Origin: Alphaproteobacteria bacterium MarineAlpha5_Bin12
GTDB lineage: Bacteria; Pseudomonadota; Alphaproteobacteria; HIMB59; GCA-002718135
Length of the DNA stretch: 44,914 bases
Assembly (NCBI GenBank): GCA_002937855.1
Contig: PTKS01000003.1
Location: forward strand, 1 to 44,914
Reading direction: 5' to 3'
This document shows positions 24,498-32,715 of this stretch, piece by piece; within the stretch, counting starts at the first letter, position 1; each line of letters begins with the position of its first letter. The notes below the pieces were generated by a model, which searched no databases, was not told where the DNA came from, and saw only the letters and a program-made list of their open reading frames with translations. The position numbers and the translations under genes are program-made.

Positions 24498-25949
24498 ATG
24501 TTTAAATATATTCGATATTATTTATACTTATTAATATCTTTTTTTAGAATTCCATACTCTCAAGCCTATATTAATATTCAGGCTCACGAAGTTAAAAATA
24601 TTTTAATCAATAAAATTTCTGAAAAAAAAATTAATATGTTTTTAATAAAAAAATTATACCAAAAACACTATGATTTTTTAATTTATTGTAAAAAAATTAA
24701 AGTTGACATGCCAGAAGTTTATTTTTGGACAGCTTTAGCTGCTTTAACTATAGGTAACTATGAAGACTGGAAAACCTTAAGATTAAAATTACTAGAAAAA
24801 CAAAAAACTATTTCTGATAAGAAAAAGCTAAATTTTCAAATAATTGAACCTGGTCACATTGTATTTACGATAGGTAATACTTTAACATTAGATGCATGGA
24901 TAAAGTCACAAATTTTAGGATTTAGTAAAAAAATTAGAACAATTTTACCTCTCCCTCCACAATATAAAAACAAAATAATTAATAGATCAATGTTAGAATA
25001 TTATAAACCGTTTATAGATATTATCGAAGACCCTAAGGAGGCTAGATATTATTATTCTAATTTGCAAAATGCTCAAGCTTGGCACAATATAAGAATACCA
25101 TGTGGAAAAAAACATAGACCTTACTTTTCACATTCTTCAGCGGTTTATGTTCAATCAGTTTGGGATTCGCAAAAGAGAAAGCCATTATTTAGTCTTCGAG
25201 ATTCCCATAGATTTAATGGAAGGCAAATTTTAAAAAAAATGGGAATTCCTGAAGATTCTTGGTTTGTTACTTGTCATGTTCGAGAGCCACATTTCAAACA
25301 TAGAGAAGATTTTAGAGATTCAGATATAGCTACATATTTTGATGCCTTTAAAGAGATTACTGATAGAGGGGGGTGGGTAGTCCGAATGGGTGATAAATCT
25401 ATGTCTCCTCTGCCCAAAATGAATCGAGTTATTGATTATGCAATAAGTGAATTTAAAAGTGATTGGATGGATGTATATTTGTGTGCCTCCTGCAAATTTA
25501 TGTTAGGTACTTCATCTGGACTTTCAACCATTACATATATTTTTGGAAAACCTATAGCTATGACTAACAATCTACCAACCGCCGCGACCTACCTTAGCAA
25601 AAGAGATTTGTTTATGCCAAGGCTGATGCAAAGGCTTGATAATGGTAAAATGATCAGTTTAGTGGATTCTATGACAATTCCTTATAGTTTAGGATTTTCA
25701 GATTCAATATATAAAAACATTTTCAAAGTAAAAACAATACCCAATAACAATATTGAAATTAAGAACATTACAATAGAAATGCTTGAAAGACTTGATGGCT
25801 CAATAAAATACAGTTCAGCTGATGAAAATTTACAGTCTGAATTTAAAAAGAAAACTGCTGAAAAAGAAGTAATGATTGGTTTTCCAGGATTTCCAATTCA
25901 ATGTAGACTTGGAAATTATTTTTTACAAAATTATTATAATCATATTTAA
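24498..25949 (+). CDS. Putative glycosyltransferase, TIGR04372 type (copy 1)
   Basis: A 483-residue protein that I recognise as resembling the TIGR04372 putative glycosyltransferase family of surface-carbohydrate loci. The N-terminal half (about 1-244) has LISFFRIPYSQAY and IIEPGHIVFTIGNT. The C-terminal half (about 245-480) has FVTCHVREPHFKHRED, GGWVVRMGDKSM, FKSDWMDVYLCASCKFMLGT and SSGLSTI, a GT-B-like nucleotide-sugar site. Its C-terminal 233 residues are encoded by a 700-bp segment repeated without change in the next gene. The N-terminal half is clearly related to but divergent from that gene. It is likely cytosolic or membrane-associated. Donor unknown. Confidence 0.78.
   Translation: MFKYIRYYLYLLISFFRIPYSQAYINIQAHEVKNILINKISEKKINMFLIKKLYQKHYDFLIYCKKIKVDMPEVYFWTALAALTIGNYEDWKTLRLKLLEKQKTISDKKKLNFQIIEPGHIVFTIGNTLTLDAWIKSQILGFSKKIRTILPLPPQYKNKIINRSMLEYYKPFIDIIEDPKEARYYYSNLQNAQAWHNIRIPCGKKHRPYFSHSSAVYVQSVWDSQKRKPLFSLRDSHRFNGRQILKKMGIPEDSWFVTCHVREPHFKHREDFRDSDIATYFDAFKEITDRGGWVVRMGDKSMSPLPKMNRVIDYAISEFKSDWMDVYLCASCKFMLGTSSGLSTITYIFGKPIAMTNNLPTAATYLSKRDLFMPRLMQRLDNGKMISLVDSMTIPYSLGFSDSIYKNIFKVKTIPNNNIEIKNITIEMLERLDGSIKYSSADENLQSEFKKKTAEKEVMIGFPGFPIQCRLGNYFLQNYYNHI
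25231..25930 (+). repeat. Perfect direct repeat, copy 1 (700 bp)
   Basis: This segment is identical base for base to 26730-27429 (offset 1499), checked by reading both copies side by side. It begins at a T plus eight A run inside the first gene and ends ~20 bp before its stop. The sequence just outside both ends differs. Base composition is higher in G+C (45 of 120 at 25261-25380) than the flanking gene halves (6 of 60 at 24601-24660). Confidence 0.97.
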
Positions 25950-25954
25950 ATTTT

Positions 25955-27439
25955 TTGAATACAAACAATACAATTTATATTTACTTAATAGATAAGATTA
26001 AATTTCTCATTTATAATTTTCTCGTATTTATCCGTTTTCCATCGAAAAAAGCATTTATTTATCTTTTTAAGATGAAACTTAAAAAAGAACTTATCCCTTT
26101 GGTAAGTTCATTTAATTTTAATTCAAAAAAAATGAATTCTACTTATAATAAAATAATTTTATTATTAAAATTGTCAAAGAAATTAGAAATTGATGCCCCA
26201 ATTTTATATTTATTAACAAGTATAGCTGACTATATTACTGGAAAAATTGATAATTGGAAAAAACATAGAACACAATATATCAATCAACAAAACAAAAAAA
26301 TTTTTAAATTCCAAAAAAAAGGAGAAAAAATTTTAATCATTGAGCCAGGGTTAATAACACATACCATAGGAACTAGTTTTAATTTAGATGCTTGGATCAA
26401 ATCAAAAATATTAGGTTTTCAAGATGATAATAAATTAATTTTACCAATAATTCCAAGCTTGAAAAATAAGATTATAAATCCTTGCATGCTTAATTATTTT
26501 AATAATTATATTGATATAATTTATGAACCTAATAAAGCTAATTATTATTATTCCTTATTAGATGACCTTAAATGTTTATATGATGAATATATTCCTTGTG
26601 GTAAAGAAAAAGAAATAGTGCCATATGCTCACTCTACTGGTGTTTATATTCAATCAATATGGGATAAGAAAAATAAAGATCCTCTTTTTAAACTAAATAA
26701 TGACCATGAATTAAAAGGTCATGAGACAATAAAAAAAATGGGAATTCCTGAAGATTCTTGGTTTGTTACTTGTCATGTTCGAGAGCCACATTTCAAACAT
26801 AGAGAAGATTTTAGAGATTCAGATATAGCTACATATTTTGATGCCTTTAAAGAGATTACTGATAGAGGGGGGTGGGTAGTCCGAATGGGTGATAAATCTA
26901 TGTCTCCTCTGCCCAAAATGAATCGAGTTATTGATTATGCAATAAGTGAATTTAAAAGTGATTGGATGGATGTATATTTGTGTGCCTCCTGCAAATTTAT
27001 GTTAGGTACTTCATCTGGACTTTCAACCATTACATATATTTTTGGAAAACCTATAGCTATGACTAACAATCTACCAACCGCCGCGACCTACCTTAGCAAA
27101 AGAGATTTGTTTATGCCAAGGCTGATGCAAAGGCTTGATAATGGTAAAATGATCAGTTTAGTGGATTCTATGACAATTCCTTATAGTTTAGGATTTTCAG
27201 ATTCAATATATAAAAACATTTTCAAAGTAAAAACAATACCCAATAACAATATTGAAATTAAGAACATTACAATAGAAATGCTTGAAAGACTTGATGGCTC
27301 AATAAAATACAGTTCAGCTGATGAAAATTTACAGTCTGAATTTAAAAAGAAAACTGCTGAAAAAGAAGTAATGATTGGTTTTCCAGGATTTCCAATTCAA
27401 TGTAGACTTGGAAATTATTTTTTACAAAACAACATTTAA
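25955..27439 (+). CDS. Putative glycosyltransferase, TIGR04372 type (copy 2)
   Basis: A 494-residue paralogue of the preceding protein. Residues from about 259 onward (KKMGIPEDSWFVTCHVREP to LGNYFLQN) are identical to copy 1. Residues 1-258 are only moderately similar, sharing motifs such as IIEPGLITHTIGTSFNLDAW and VYIQSIWDKK. The start is TTG 25955, chosen because the IRFPSKKAF segment aligning with copy 1 lies upstream of the first in-frame ATG. The shared C-terminal half implies the same donor site, with the variable N-terminal half likely dictating acceptor. It follows copy 1 by 5 bp and ends 2 bp before the C-methyltransferase gene. Confidence 0.78.
   Translation: MNTNNTIYIYLIDKIKFLIYNFLVFIRFPSKKAFIYLFKMKLKKELIPLVSSFNFNSKKMNSTYNKIILLLKLSKKLEIDAPILYLLTSIADYITGKIDNWKKHRTQYINQQNKKIFKFQKKGEKILIIEPGLITHTIGTSFNLDAWIKSKILGFQDDNKLILPIIPSLKNKIINPCMLNYFNNYIDIIYEPNKANYYYSLLDDLKCLYDEYIPCGKEKEIVPYAHSTGVYIQSIWDKKNKDPLFKLNNDHELKGHETIKKMGIPEDSWFVTCHVREPHFKHREDFRDSDIATYFDAFKEITDRGGWVVRMGDKSMSPLPKMNRVIDYAISEFKSDWMDVYLCASCKFMLGTSSGLSTITYIFGKPIAMTNNLPTAATYLSKRDLFMPRLMQRLDNGKMISLVDSMTIPYSLGFSDSIYKNIFKVKTIPNNNIEIKNITIEMLERLDGSIKYSSADENLQSEFKKKTAEKEVMIGFPGFPIQCRLGNYFLQNNI
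26730..27429 (+). repeat. Perfect direct repeat, copy 2 (700 bp)
   Basis: Second copy of the 700-bp segment at 25231-25930, with no mismatch seen. It covers the 3' half of the second TIGR04372-type gene and stops 10 bp before its stop codon. Identity through synonymous sites in otherwise divergent genes points to recent gene conversion, recombination or partial duplication. Confidence 0.97.
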
Positions 27440-27441
27440 TA

Positions 27442-28527
27442 ATGACTATCTGTAAAATTTGTAAATCAAAAACTAAAAAAATAGTAATTTATTTACCTAC
27501 ATTTAGACACTTGGATTTTAAAACTATTGATGAAAAAATATCACTTCGTAAATGCATTAAATGTCAATTAATTTTTAGATTAGGAAAAAAAATTAAGAAA
27601 ATATCTAAAATTTATAAAACAAATAAATACGCTTCAAGTAAACAAACTAATCAAAAAATTATAAAAAAAGGGATAAAAAAACATAAAACTAGATCATATT
27701 ATCAATCTGAAATTATTAAAAAACTTTTTAAAAAAGATGATAATTTAAAAATTTTAGATATAGGATGTTTTGATGGTAAACTAATTAATGAATTATCTAA
27801 AAAATTCAAAAAAAGCTATTATTATGGTTTTGATGTTAATAAACAACTTAAGAATTTGTTTCCGCGAAGAAAGAATTTTTGCTTTATTAATAAAATTAAT
27901 GAAATAAATGAAAAATTAGATTTAATTATCCTTTCTCATTCCATAATGTATATTGACAACTTAAAAGACACTTTCTTAAAAATAAAAAGTTTATTAAAAA
28001 AAGATGGGGCTATATATATCCAACATCCCAATTTAATAAAAAACCCATTTTATATTTTAATGGGTGATCAATTTCAATTTTTTACAGAAAAATCTATTAT
28101 GAATATGATGAGTTATTTTGGTTTTAAATCTAAAATAATTAATACTCATTTTATAAGAGAAAGTATAATTTTAGCGAAAAAAAGAAAGTTTGGTTCTAAA
28201 ATAAATTATAGAAATGATAATAGTTTTGAAATTTCAATTAATAAATTAGCAAAAATGAAAAAGAATTTATATAAGTTTTCAAATAAAAAAATAATAGTAA
28301 TGGGTTCAACAATTAATGCGGCATTTGTTCATGAAATTTTGAAGAAAAATGTTATTTTCTTTACTGATGAGCAGCTAAAAAATAAAAATTTATTTCGCAA
28401 TAAAGCAATTGTTCATCCAAAAAAATTAAAAAATGATGATGAAATTATACTCCCATATGATAAAAAAAATATGGCACTTTTAAACAAATTTAAAAGTAAA
28501 TATAAAGGTAATTTTAATTTAGTTTAA
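27442..28527 (+). CDS. Sugar C-methyltransferase (zinc-finger, Methyltransf_14-type)
   Basis: A 361-residue protein with the three-part layout of NDP-sugar C-methyltransferases (TylC3/NovU class): an N-terminal zinc-binding segment with Cys4, Cys7, Cys38 and Cys41, a SAM-binding domain with LDIGCFDGKL (105-114) and LSHSIMYIDNL, and a C-terminal domain with IIVMGSTINAAFVHEIL and IILPY. Such enzymes add a methyl branch at C3 of a 4-keto-deoxy sugar. The C-terminal part is shorter than usual, and its G-x-G-x-KG segment is altered to GSTINA. It lies directly upstream of three aminotransferases, fitting a branched amino-sugar pathway. Substrate unproven. Confidence 0.83.
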   Translation: MTICKICKSKTKKIVIYLPTFRHLDFKTIDEKISLRKCIKCQLIFRLGKKIKKISKIYKTNKYASSKQTNQKIIKKGIKKHKTRSYYQSEIIKKLFKKDDNLKILDIGCFDGKLINELSKKFKKSYYYGFDVNKQLKNLFPRRKNFCFINKINEINEKLDLIILSHSIMYIDNLKDTFLKIKSLLKKDGAIYIQHPNLIKNPFYILMGDQFQFFTEKSIMNMMSYFGFKSKIINTHFIRESIILAKKRKFGSKINYRNDNSFEISINKLAKMKKNLYKFSNKKIIVMGSTINAAFVHEILKKNVIFFTDEQLKNKNLFRNKAIVHPKKLKNDDEIILPYDKKNMALLNKFKSKYKGNFNLV

Positions 28528-28528
28528 T

Positions 28529-29629
28529 ATGAAAAAATTAATTAGATATAGAGATTTAACTTATAATAAAAAAAATATTAGAAAATTTGAAAAAATTTTT
28601 AGTAATTTTTTGTTATCTGGACAGTATTTACCTGGACAAAAGACTTTAGAATTTGAGAAAAAAATATCAAGTTATTGCGGAAGAAAGTTTTGTATTGGGG
28701 TTAGTTCAGGTTCAAACGCCTTATATTTAGCACTTAAAGGGCTTAACATAGGAAAAGGGGATGAAATAATATGTCCAGCAATATCATGGGTAGCAACTGC
28801 GAATGCAATTAGTATGACAGGAGCAAGACCTGTCTTTGTGGATGTAAATTTAGATCAGAACATTTCACCTAAAGATATTTTACAAGCAATAAATAAAAAC
28901 ACAAAAGCAATTATGATGGTTCATTTTAAAGGAATTATTGCTGATTATTATAATATAAAAAAAATTGCGAATACAAATTCTTTATTGTTAATTGAAGATG
29001 CTGCACAAGCATTTGGGGCAAGTATAAGTGGTACTTATGCAGGAAATTTAGGAGATATTTCATCTTTTAGTTTTAATCCAATGAAAGTTCTCCAGGGATT
29101 TGGAGAGTCTGGAGCAGTATTAACAAACTCTATTAAAATTAATTTGAAAATAAAAAAGATGCGACACTTAGGTGTAGATGTAAAAAATAGAGAAATTTCT
29201 AATTATATAGAATTAAATTCTAAAATTGATGAAATACAAGCTTCATTAATTTTAGAAAATTTAAAAAGCTTAAAAAAAGAAATAAAAATTAGAAAAAAAA
29301 TCATACAAAATTATGTTAATGAACTAAAGAATTTTACAATAGATTGTAGTTATGATTTAAATAACTCCTCAGGGTACGACTACCAAATTTTAGTTAAAAA
29401 AAGATATAGGTTAAAGAATTATTTAAATAATAAAAAAATAGAAACTAAAGTTAAACATCCTATTTTAATGGCTGATCAATCAACATTCAAAAAAAATAAA
29501 AAATTTAATCTAAAAAATGCAAGATGGATCAGTAAACATAGTTTAAGTTTACCTCTTCATCGAAATTTAAGTCAAAAAGACCAAAATTATATAATTGATT
29601 CAATTAAATATTTTTATAAGAATAATTAA
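28529..29629 (+). CDS. DegT/DnrJ/EryC1/StrS-family aminotransferase (first of three)
   Basis: A 366-residue PLP-dependent sugar aminotransferase of normal length. It shows SSGSNALYLAL (59-69), EDAAQAFGA (156-164) with the PLP-stacking and Asp residues, and the Schiff-base Lys186 in FSFNPMKVLQGFGESGAV. It would convert a keto sugar nucleotide into an amino sugar using glutamate or glutamine. This copy has FNPMKVLQG where the other two have HPLK-N/S-LN, so it belongs to a different subgroup. It follows the C-methyltransferase by one base. Regiospecificity (C3 or C4) cannot be read. Confidence 0.9.
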   Translation: MKKLIRYRDLTYNKKNIRKFEKIFSNFLLSGQYLPGQKTLEFEKKISSYCGRKFCIGVSSGSNALYLALKGLNIGKGDEIICPAISWVATANAISMTGARPVFVDVNLDQNISPKDILQAINKNTKAIMMVHFKGIIADYYNIKKIANTNSLLLIEDAAQAFGASISGTYAGNLGDISSFSFNPMKVLQGFGESGAVLTNSIKINLKIKKMRHLGVDVKNREISNYIELNSKIDEIQASLILENLKSLKKEIKIRKKIIQNYVNELKNFTIDCSYDLNNSSGYDYQILVKKRYRLKNYLNNKKIETKVKHPILMADQSTFKKNKKFNLKNARWISKHSLSLPLHRNLSQKDQNYIIDSIKYFYKNN

Positions 29630-29631
29630 AC

Positions 29632-30516
29632 ATGAGCAACAAGATGAAAAGAAGTAAAGAGAAATACCTCGTAATGGGAGGTGATAGTGTAATTGGAAGA
29701 TCTTTATATAACGAACTGTTAAATCGAGGATGCGAAGTTTACTATACTACCAGAAGGAATACTAAATTATTAGAAAAAAGTATATATTTTAATTTAAAAG
29801 AAAATAATATTAATTTTAGCCCTAATAATGTATTTGTTTGCACAGGCATATCAGATATAAATTTTTGTGAACAATTCCCAAAAAAAACTTGGGATTTAAA
29901 TGTAAATTTAACTTTAGATCTACTTAAAAAATTTTATAAGTCAGGTTCTCATATCACTTTTTTATCGTCTGAAATGGTATTTAATGAAGAAATAGAAAAT
30001 CCAGACATTGATTCTAAGAAGCAGCCAATAACACAATATGGAAAACAAAAATCAAAAATAGAAAATGAAATTTTATTATTAGGTAAATCAATAACGATTT
30101 TTAGAATGTCAAAAGTGGTTTCTATAAACTATAATTTCTTTTATGAATGGATGGAAAATATTAAAAAGCATAAAGTAATTGAGGCTTTTTCAAATTACTA
30201 TTTGTCACCAATATCTCTCAATTATGCTATCAAAAATATTTTAAAAGAAAATTTAAACGGAGTAGTTCATTTAACAGGTGAAAAAAAGGTGAGTTATTAT
30301 GATTTTGCAAAAATATTAATTGATAAAAAATTACAACCAAATTTAATAAAAAATATTGAAGTAAATTTTAATAAAAAGGAGTATTTAAATAATTCTAAAA
30401 AAAAATCTATGAATATGAATTTAACTAAAAAGAAATATAACATTAATCCTCAAAAAATTAAATCAGTAGTTAAAGATTTATTTAAAGAATATAATAATTT
30501 AAAGAATGAATATTGA
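29632..30516 (+). CDS. RmlD-like SDR (NDP-4-keto-sugar reductase type)
   Basis: A 294-residue SDR resembling dTDP-4-dehydrorhamnose reductase. The cofactor motif is altered but recognisable (VMGGDSVIGRSL, 14-25), FLSSEMVFNE (110-119) holds the Ser region, and the pair Y136-x3-K140 (YGKQK) is intact. The region PISLNYAIKNIL matches the RmlD substrate domain. It would reduce a 4-keto sugar in the pathway of the flanking aminotransferases. It is placed between two DegT genes and overlaps the second by 11 bp. The final sugar cannot be assigned. Confidence 0.82.
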   Translation: MSNKMKRSKEKYLVMGGDSVIGRSLYNELLNRGCEVYYTTRRNTKLLEKSIYFNLKENNINFSPNNVFVCTGISDINFCEQFPKKTWDLNVNLTLDLLKKFYKSGSHITFLSSEMVFNEEIENPDIDSKKQPITQYGKQKSKIENEILLLGKSITIFRMSKVVSINYNFFYEWMENIKKHKVIEAFSNYYLSPISLNYAIKNILKENLNGVVHLTGEKKVSYYDFAKILIDKKLQPNLIKNIEVNFNKKEYLNNSKKKSMNMNLTKKKYNINPQKIKSVVKDLFKEYNNLKNEY

Positions 30517-31603
30517 ATTAATTGACTTAAAAAAAAGATTTCAAGAGGAAAAAGTTGAAATAATGAATTGTCTTGAAAAAGTATTGAAGGAAGGTACTTT
30601 AGTATTGACTAAGGAAGTAAATAATTTTGAAGAATCAATATGCCAATATACGGGTTCAAAATTTTGTTTAGGATTAAACTCGGGTACAGATGCAATTATG
30701 ATGGCTTTATGGTCAAATGGAATAGGTAAAGGAGATGAAGTAATTACCTCACCAATATCATTTATAGCATCAATAGGTGCTATTGTTCATGTAGGGGCAA
30801 AACCAGTCTTTGTTGACATTAAAGATGATTTAAACTTTAACGAAGAACTAATAGAATCAGCGATTACTTCTAAAACTAAAGCAATCATGCCAGTTCATTG
30901 GACTGGTAGAATTTGCAACATGGAAAAAATTATATCAATTGCTAAAAAACACAATTTAATAGTTATTGAAGATGCGGCTCAGGCAATGGGTTCATATCAT
31001 AAAGGCCAACATGGTGGTAGATTTGGCAAAATATCTGCATTTTCTGCACATCCTCTTAAAAATTTAAATGCTTTAGGTGATAGTGGATTTATAATTACTG
31101 ATGATATTGAAAGCTACAATAAAATAAAATTATATAGAAATCATGGCTTAGAAAGTAGAGATAATGTAAAAATTTTTGGGGTAAATTCACGTTTAGACTC
31201 ATTAAATGCAGAAATTTTAACTTACAGGCTAAAAAAATTATCATCTATCATAGAAAGAAGAAAAAATAATATAGAATTTTATCAGAAATATTTAAACACT
31301 AATAAAATAAAGATACCATTTGATAATGATTATGAGAAAAATTCATATGTAATGTTCATATGTTTATGTGAAGATAGAGATAATTTACAAAAATATCTCA
31401 ATAATAATAATATACAATCATTAGTATATTATGGAAAACCACTTCATCTTCATGAAGCTTCAAAAAAATTAGGTTATAAAAAAGGAAGTTTTCCAAATGC
31501 AGAAGATAAGTGTAATAAAGTTTTGGCATTACCTCATCACCAACATTTAAGAGAAGAAGAAATAAAATACGTTTGTGATAAAATAAATTCATTTTATAAA
31601 TAA
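30506..31603 (+). CDS. DegT/DnrJ/EryC1/StrS-family aminotransferase (second of three)
   Basis: A 365-residue aminotransferase. Conserved features are LNSGTDAIMMAL (57-68), EDAAQAMGSYHKG (155-167), Lys185 in FSAHPLKNLNALGDSGFIIT, and the RNHGLESRDN segment typical of sugar aminotransferases. It starts 11 bp inside the previous gene. It and the third copy share the HPLK-x-LN-x-x-GD-x-G motif and the HEASKKLGYKKG/LQKASKKYGYKKG region near the C-terminus, and are clearly the closest pair of the three. An amino group would be installed on a keto sugar. Substrate unknown. Confidence 0.9.
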   Translation: MNIELIDLKKRFQEEKVEIMNCLEKVLKEGTLVLTKEVNNFEESICQYTGSKFCLGLNSGTDAIMMALWSNGIGKGDEVITSPISFIASIGAIVHVGAKPVFVDIKDDLNFNEELIESAITSKTKAIMPVHWTGRICNMEKIISIAKKHNLIVIEDAAQAMGSYHKGQHGGRFGKISAFSAHPLKNLNALGDSGFIITDDIESYNKIKLYRNHGLESRDNVKIFGVNSRLDSLNAEILTYRLKKLSSIIERRKNNIEFYQKYLNTNKIKIPFDNDYEKNSYVMFICLCEDRDNLQKYLNNNNIQSLVYYGKPLHLHEASKKLGYKKGSFPNAEDKCNKVLALPHHQHLREEEIKYVCDKINSFYK

Positions 31604-31606
31604 AAT

Positions 31607-32707
31607 ATGAGAGTCCCATATAATTATCTTCCAATGGAATTTAAAAACAATTCTGAAATTTTTAAAGAATGGAAAAAACTAATCAAATCAACTGATTTTA
31701 CAATTGGTAAATATGTAGAAAGATTTGAAAAAAAATTTTCTAAATATATCAAAGTAAAACATTGTATTTCAACAAATAATGGTACTGATGCTTTAATATT
31801 GTCTCTTAAATCTTTGGGGGTGGGACTTGACGATGAAGTTATTACAGTTTGCAATTCATTTTATGCTACAGCTGGCTCAATTGTAGCTTGTGGAGCAAAG
31901 CCAATATTTGTTGATTCTGATGATAGATATCAAATAGACATTTCAAAACTAAAACAATCTATAACAAAAAAGACAAAAGTCATAATGCCAGTTCATTGGG
32001 GCGGAGCATCTCCAAATATGTTTTTAATTAAGAAGATTGCAGAGGAAAATAATATAGATATAATCGAAGATGCTTGTATGGGTATTGGGGCATTGATAAA
32101 TAAAAAAAGTCCAGGAACATTTGGAAAAGTTAACGCATTTAGTATGCATCCTTTAAAATCATTAAATGTTATGGGAGATGGTGGAATGGTAGTAACTAAT
32201 GACGACAAGTTGGCTTCATGGATAAGAAAATATAGAAACCATGGCATGATTGACAGAGATAATATCGCTTTTTGGGGGGTCAATATGCGTCTTCAGCCAT
32301 TGCAATCTATTGTAGCTTATAAAGGCATTCAAAAGTTAGATAAAGTAATAAAGAAAAGAAATTATAATGCAAAAATTTTGGATAAAGGTCTCGATATTTT
32401 AAGACCAAAAGTAATAATACCTAAAAGACCTAAAAAATATTTAGAGACATTTGCTCTTTATATGATCTTATGTGAAAATAGGAATAAACTGTTAAATTTT
32501 CTTAATAGAAATAATATTGAAGCTAAAATACACTATCCAATTCCATTACATCTGCAAAAAGCTTCAAAAAAATATGGATATAAGAAAGGAGATTTTCCTT
32601 TAGCAGAGATGCAGGCAAAAAAATTGATAACATTACCGGTGCATCAATTTTTGAAAAAAAAACAATTAAATTTTATGATTAAAAAGATAAAAGAATTTTA
32701 TAATTAA
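31607..32707 (+). CDS. DegT/DnrJ/EryC1/StrS-family aminotransferase (third of three)
   Basis: A 366-residue aminotransferase with NNGTDALILSL (57-67), Lys184 in FSMHPLKSLNVMGDGGMVVT and RNHGMIDRDN. The usual EDAAQ is EDACMG here (154-159), so the residue stacking on PLP differs from the other two. The Lys and Asp are intact, so it should be active. Closely related to the previous protein, probably by an older tandem duplication. Three successive aminotransferases suggest either a diamino sugar or several distinct amino sugars. It is followed, 8 bp later, by the cupin-TPP fusion. Confidence 0.89.
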   Translation: MRVPYNYLPMEFKNNSEIFKEWKKLIKSTDFTIGKYVERFEKKFSKYIKVKHCISTNNGTDALILSLKSLGVGLDDEVITVCNSFYATAGSIVACGAKPIFVDSDDRYQIDISKLKQSITKKTKVIMPVHWGGASPNMFLIKKIAEENNIDIIEDACMGIGALINKKSPGTFGKVNAFSMHPLKSLNVMGDGGMVVTNDDKLASWIRKYRNHGMIDRDNIAFWGVNMRLQPLQSIVAYKGIQKLDKVIKKRNYNAKILDKGLDILRPKVIIPKRPKKYLETFALYMILCENRNKLLNFLNRNNIEAKIHYPIPLHLQKASKKYGYKKGDFPLAEMQAKKLITLPVHQFLKKKQLNFMIKKIKEFYN

Positions 32708-32715
32708 TTAAAAAA

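Noticed and set aside
24498..27439. Insertion sequence or transposon as the source of the 700-bp repeat
   Set aside because: The repeat is entirely glycosyltransferase coding sequence with no transposase, terminal inverted repeats or target-site duplication seen.
31993..32283. A 96-codon minus-strand reading frame opposite the third aminotransferase
   Set aside because: Shadow of a strongly conserved coding region; no motif or ribosome site.
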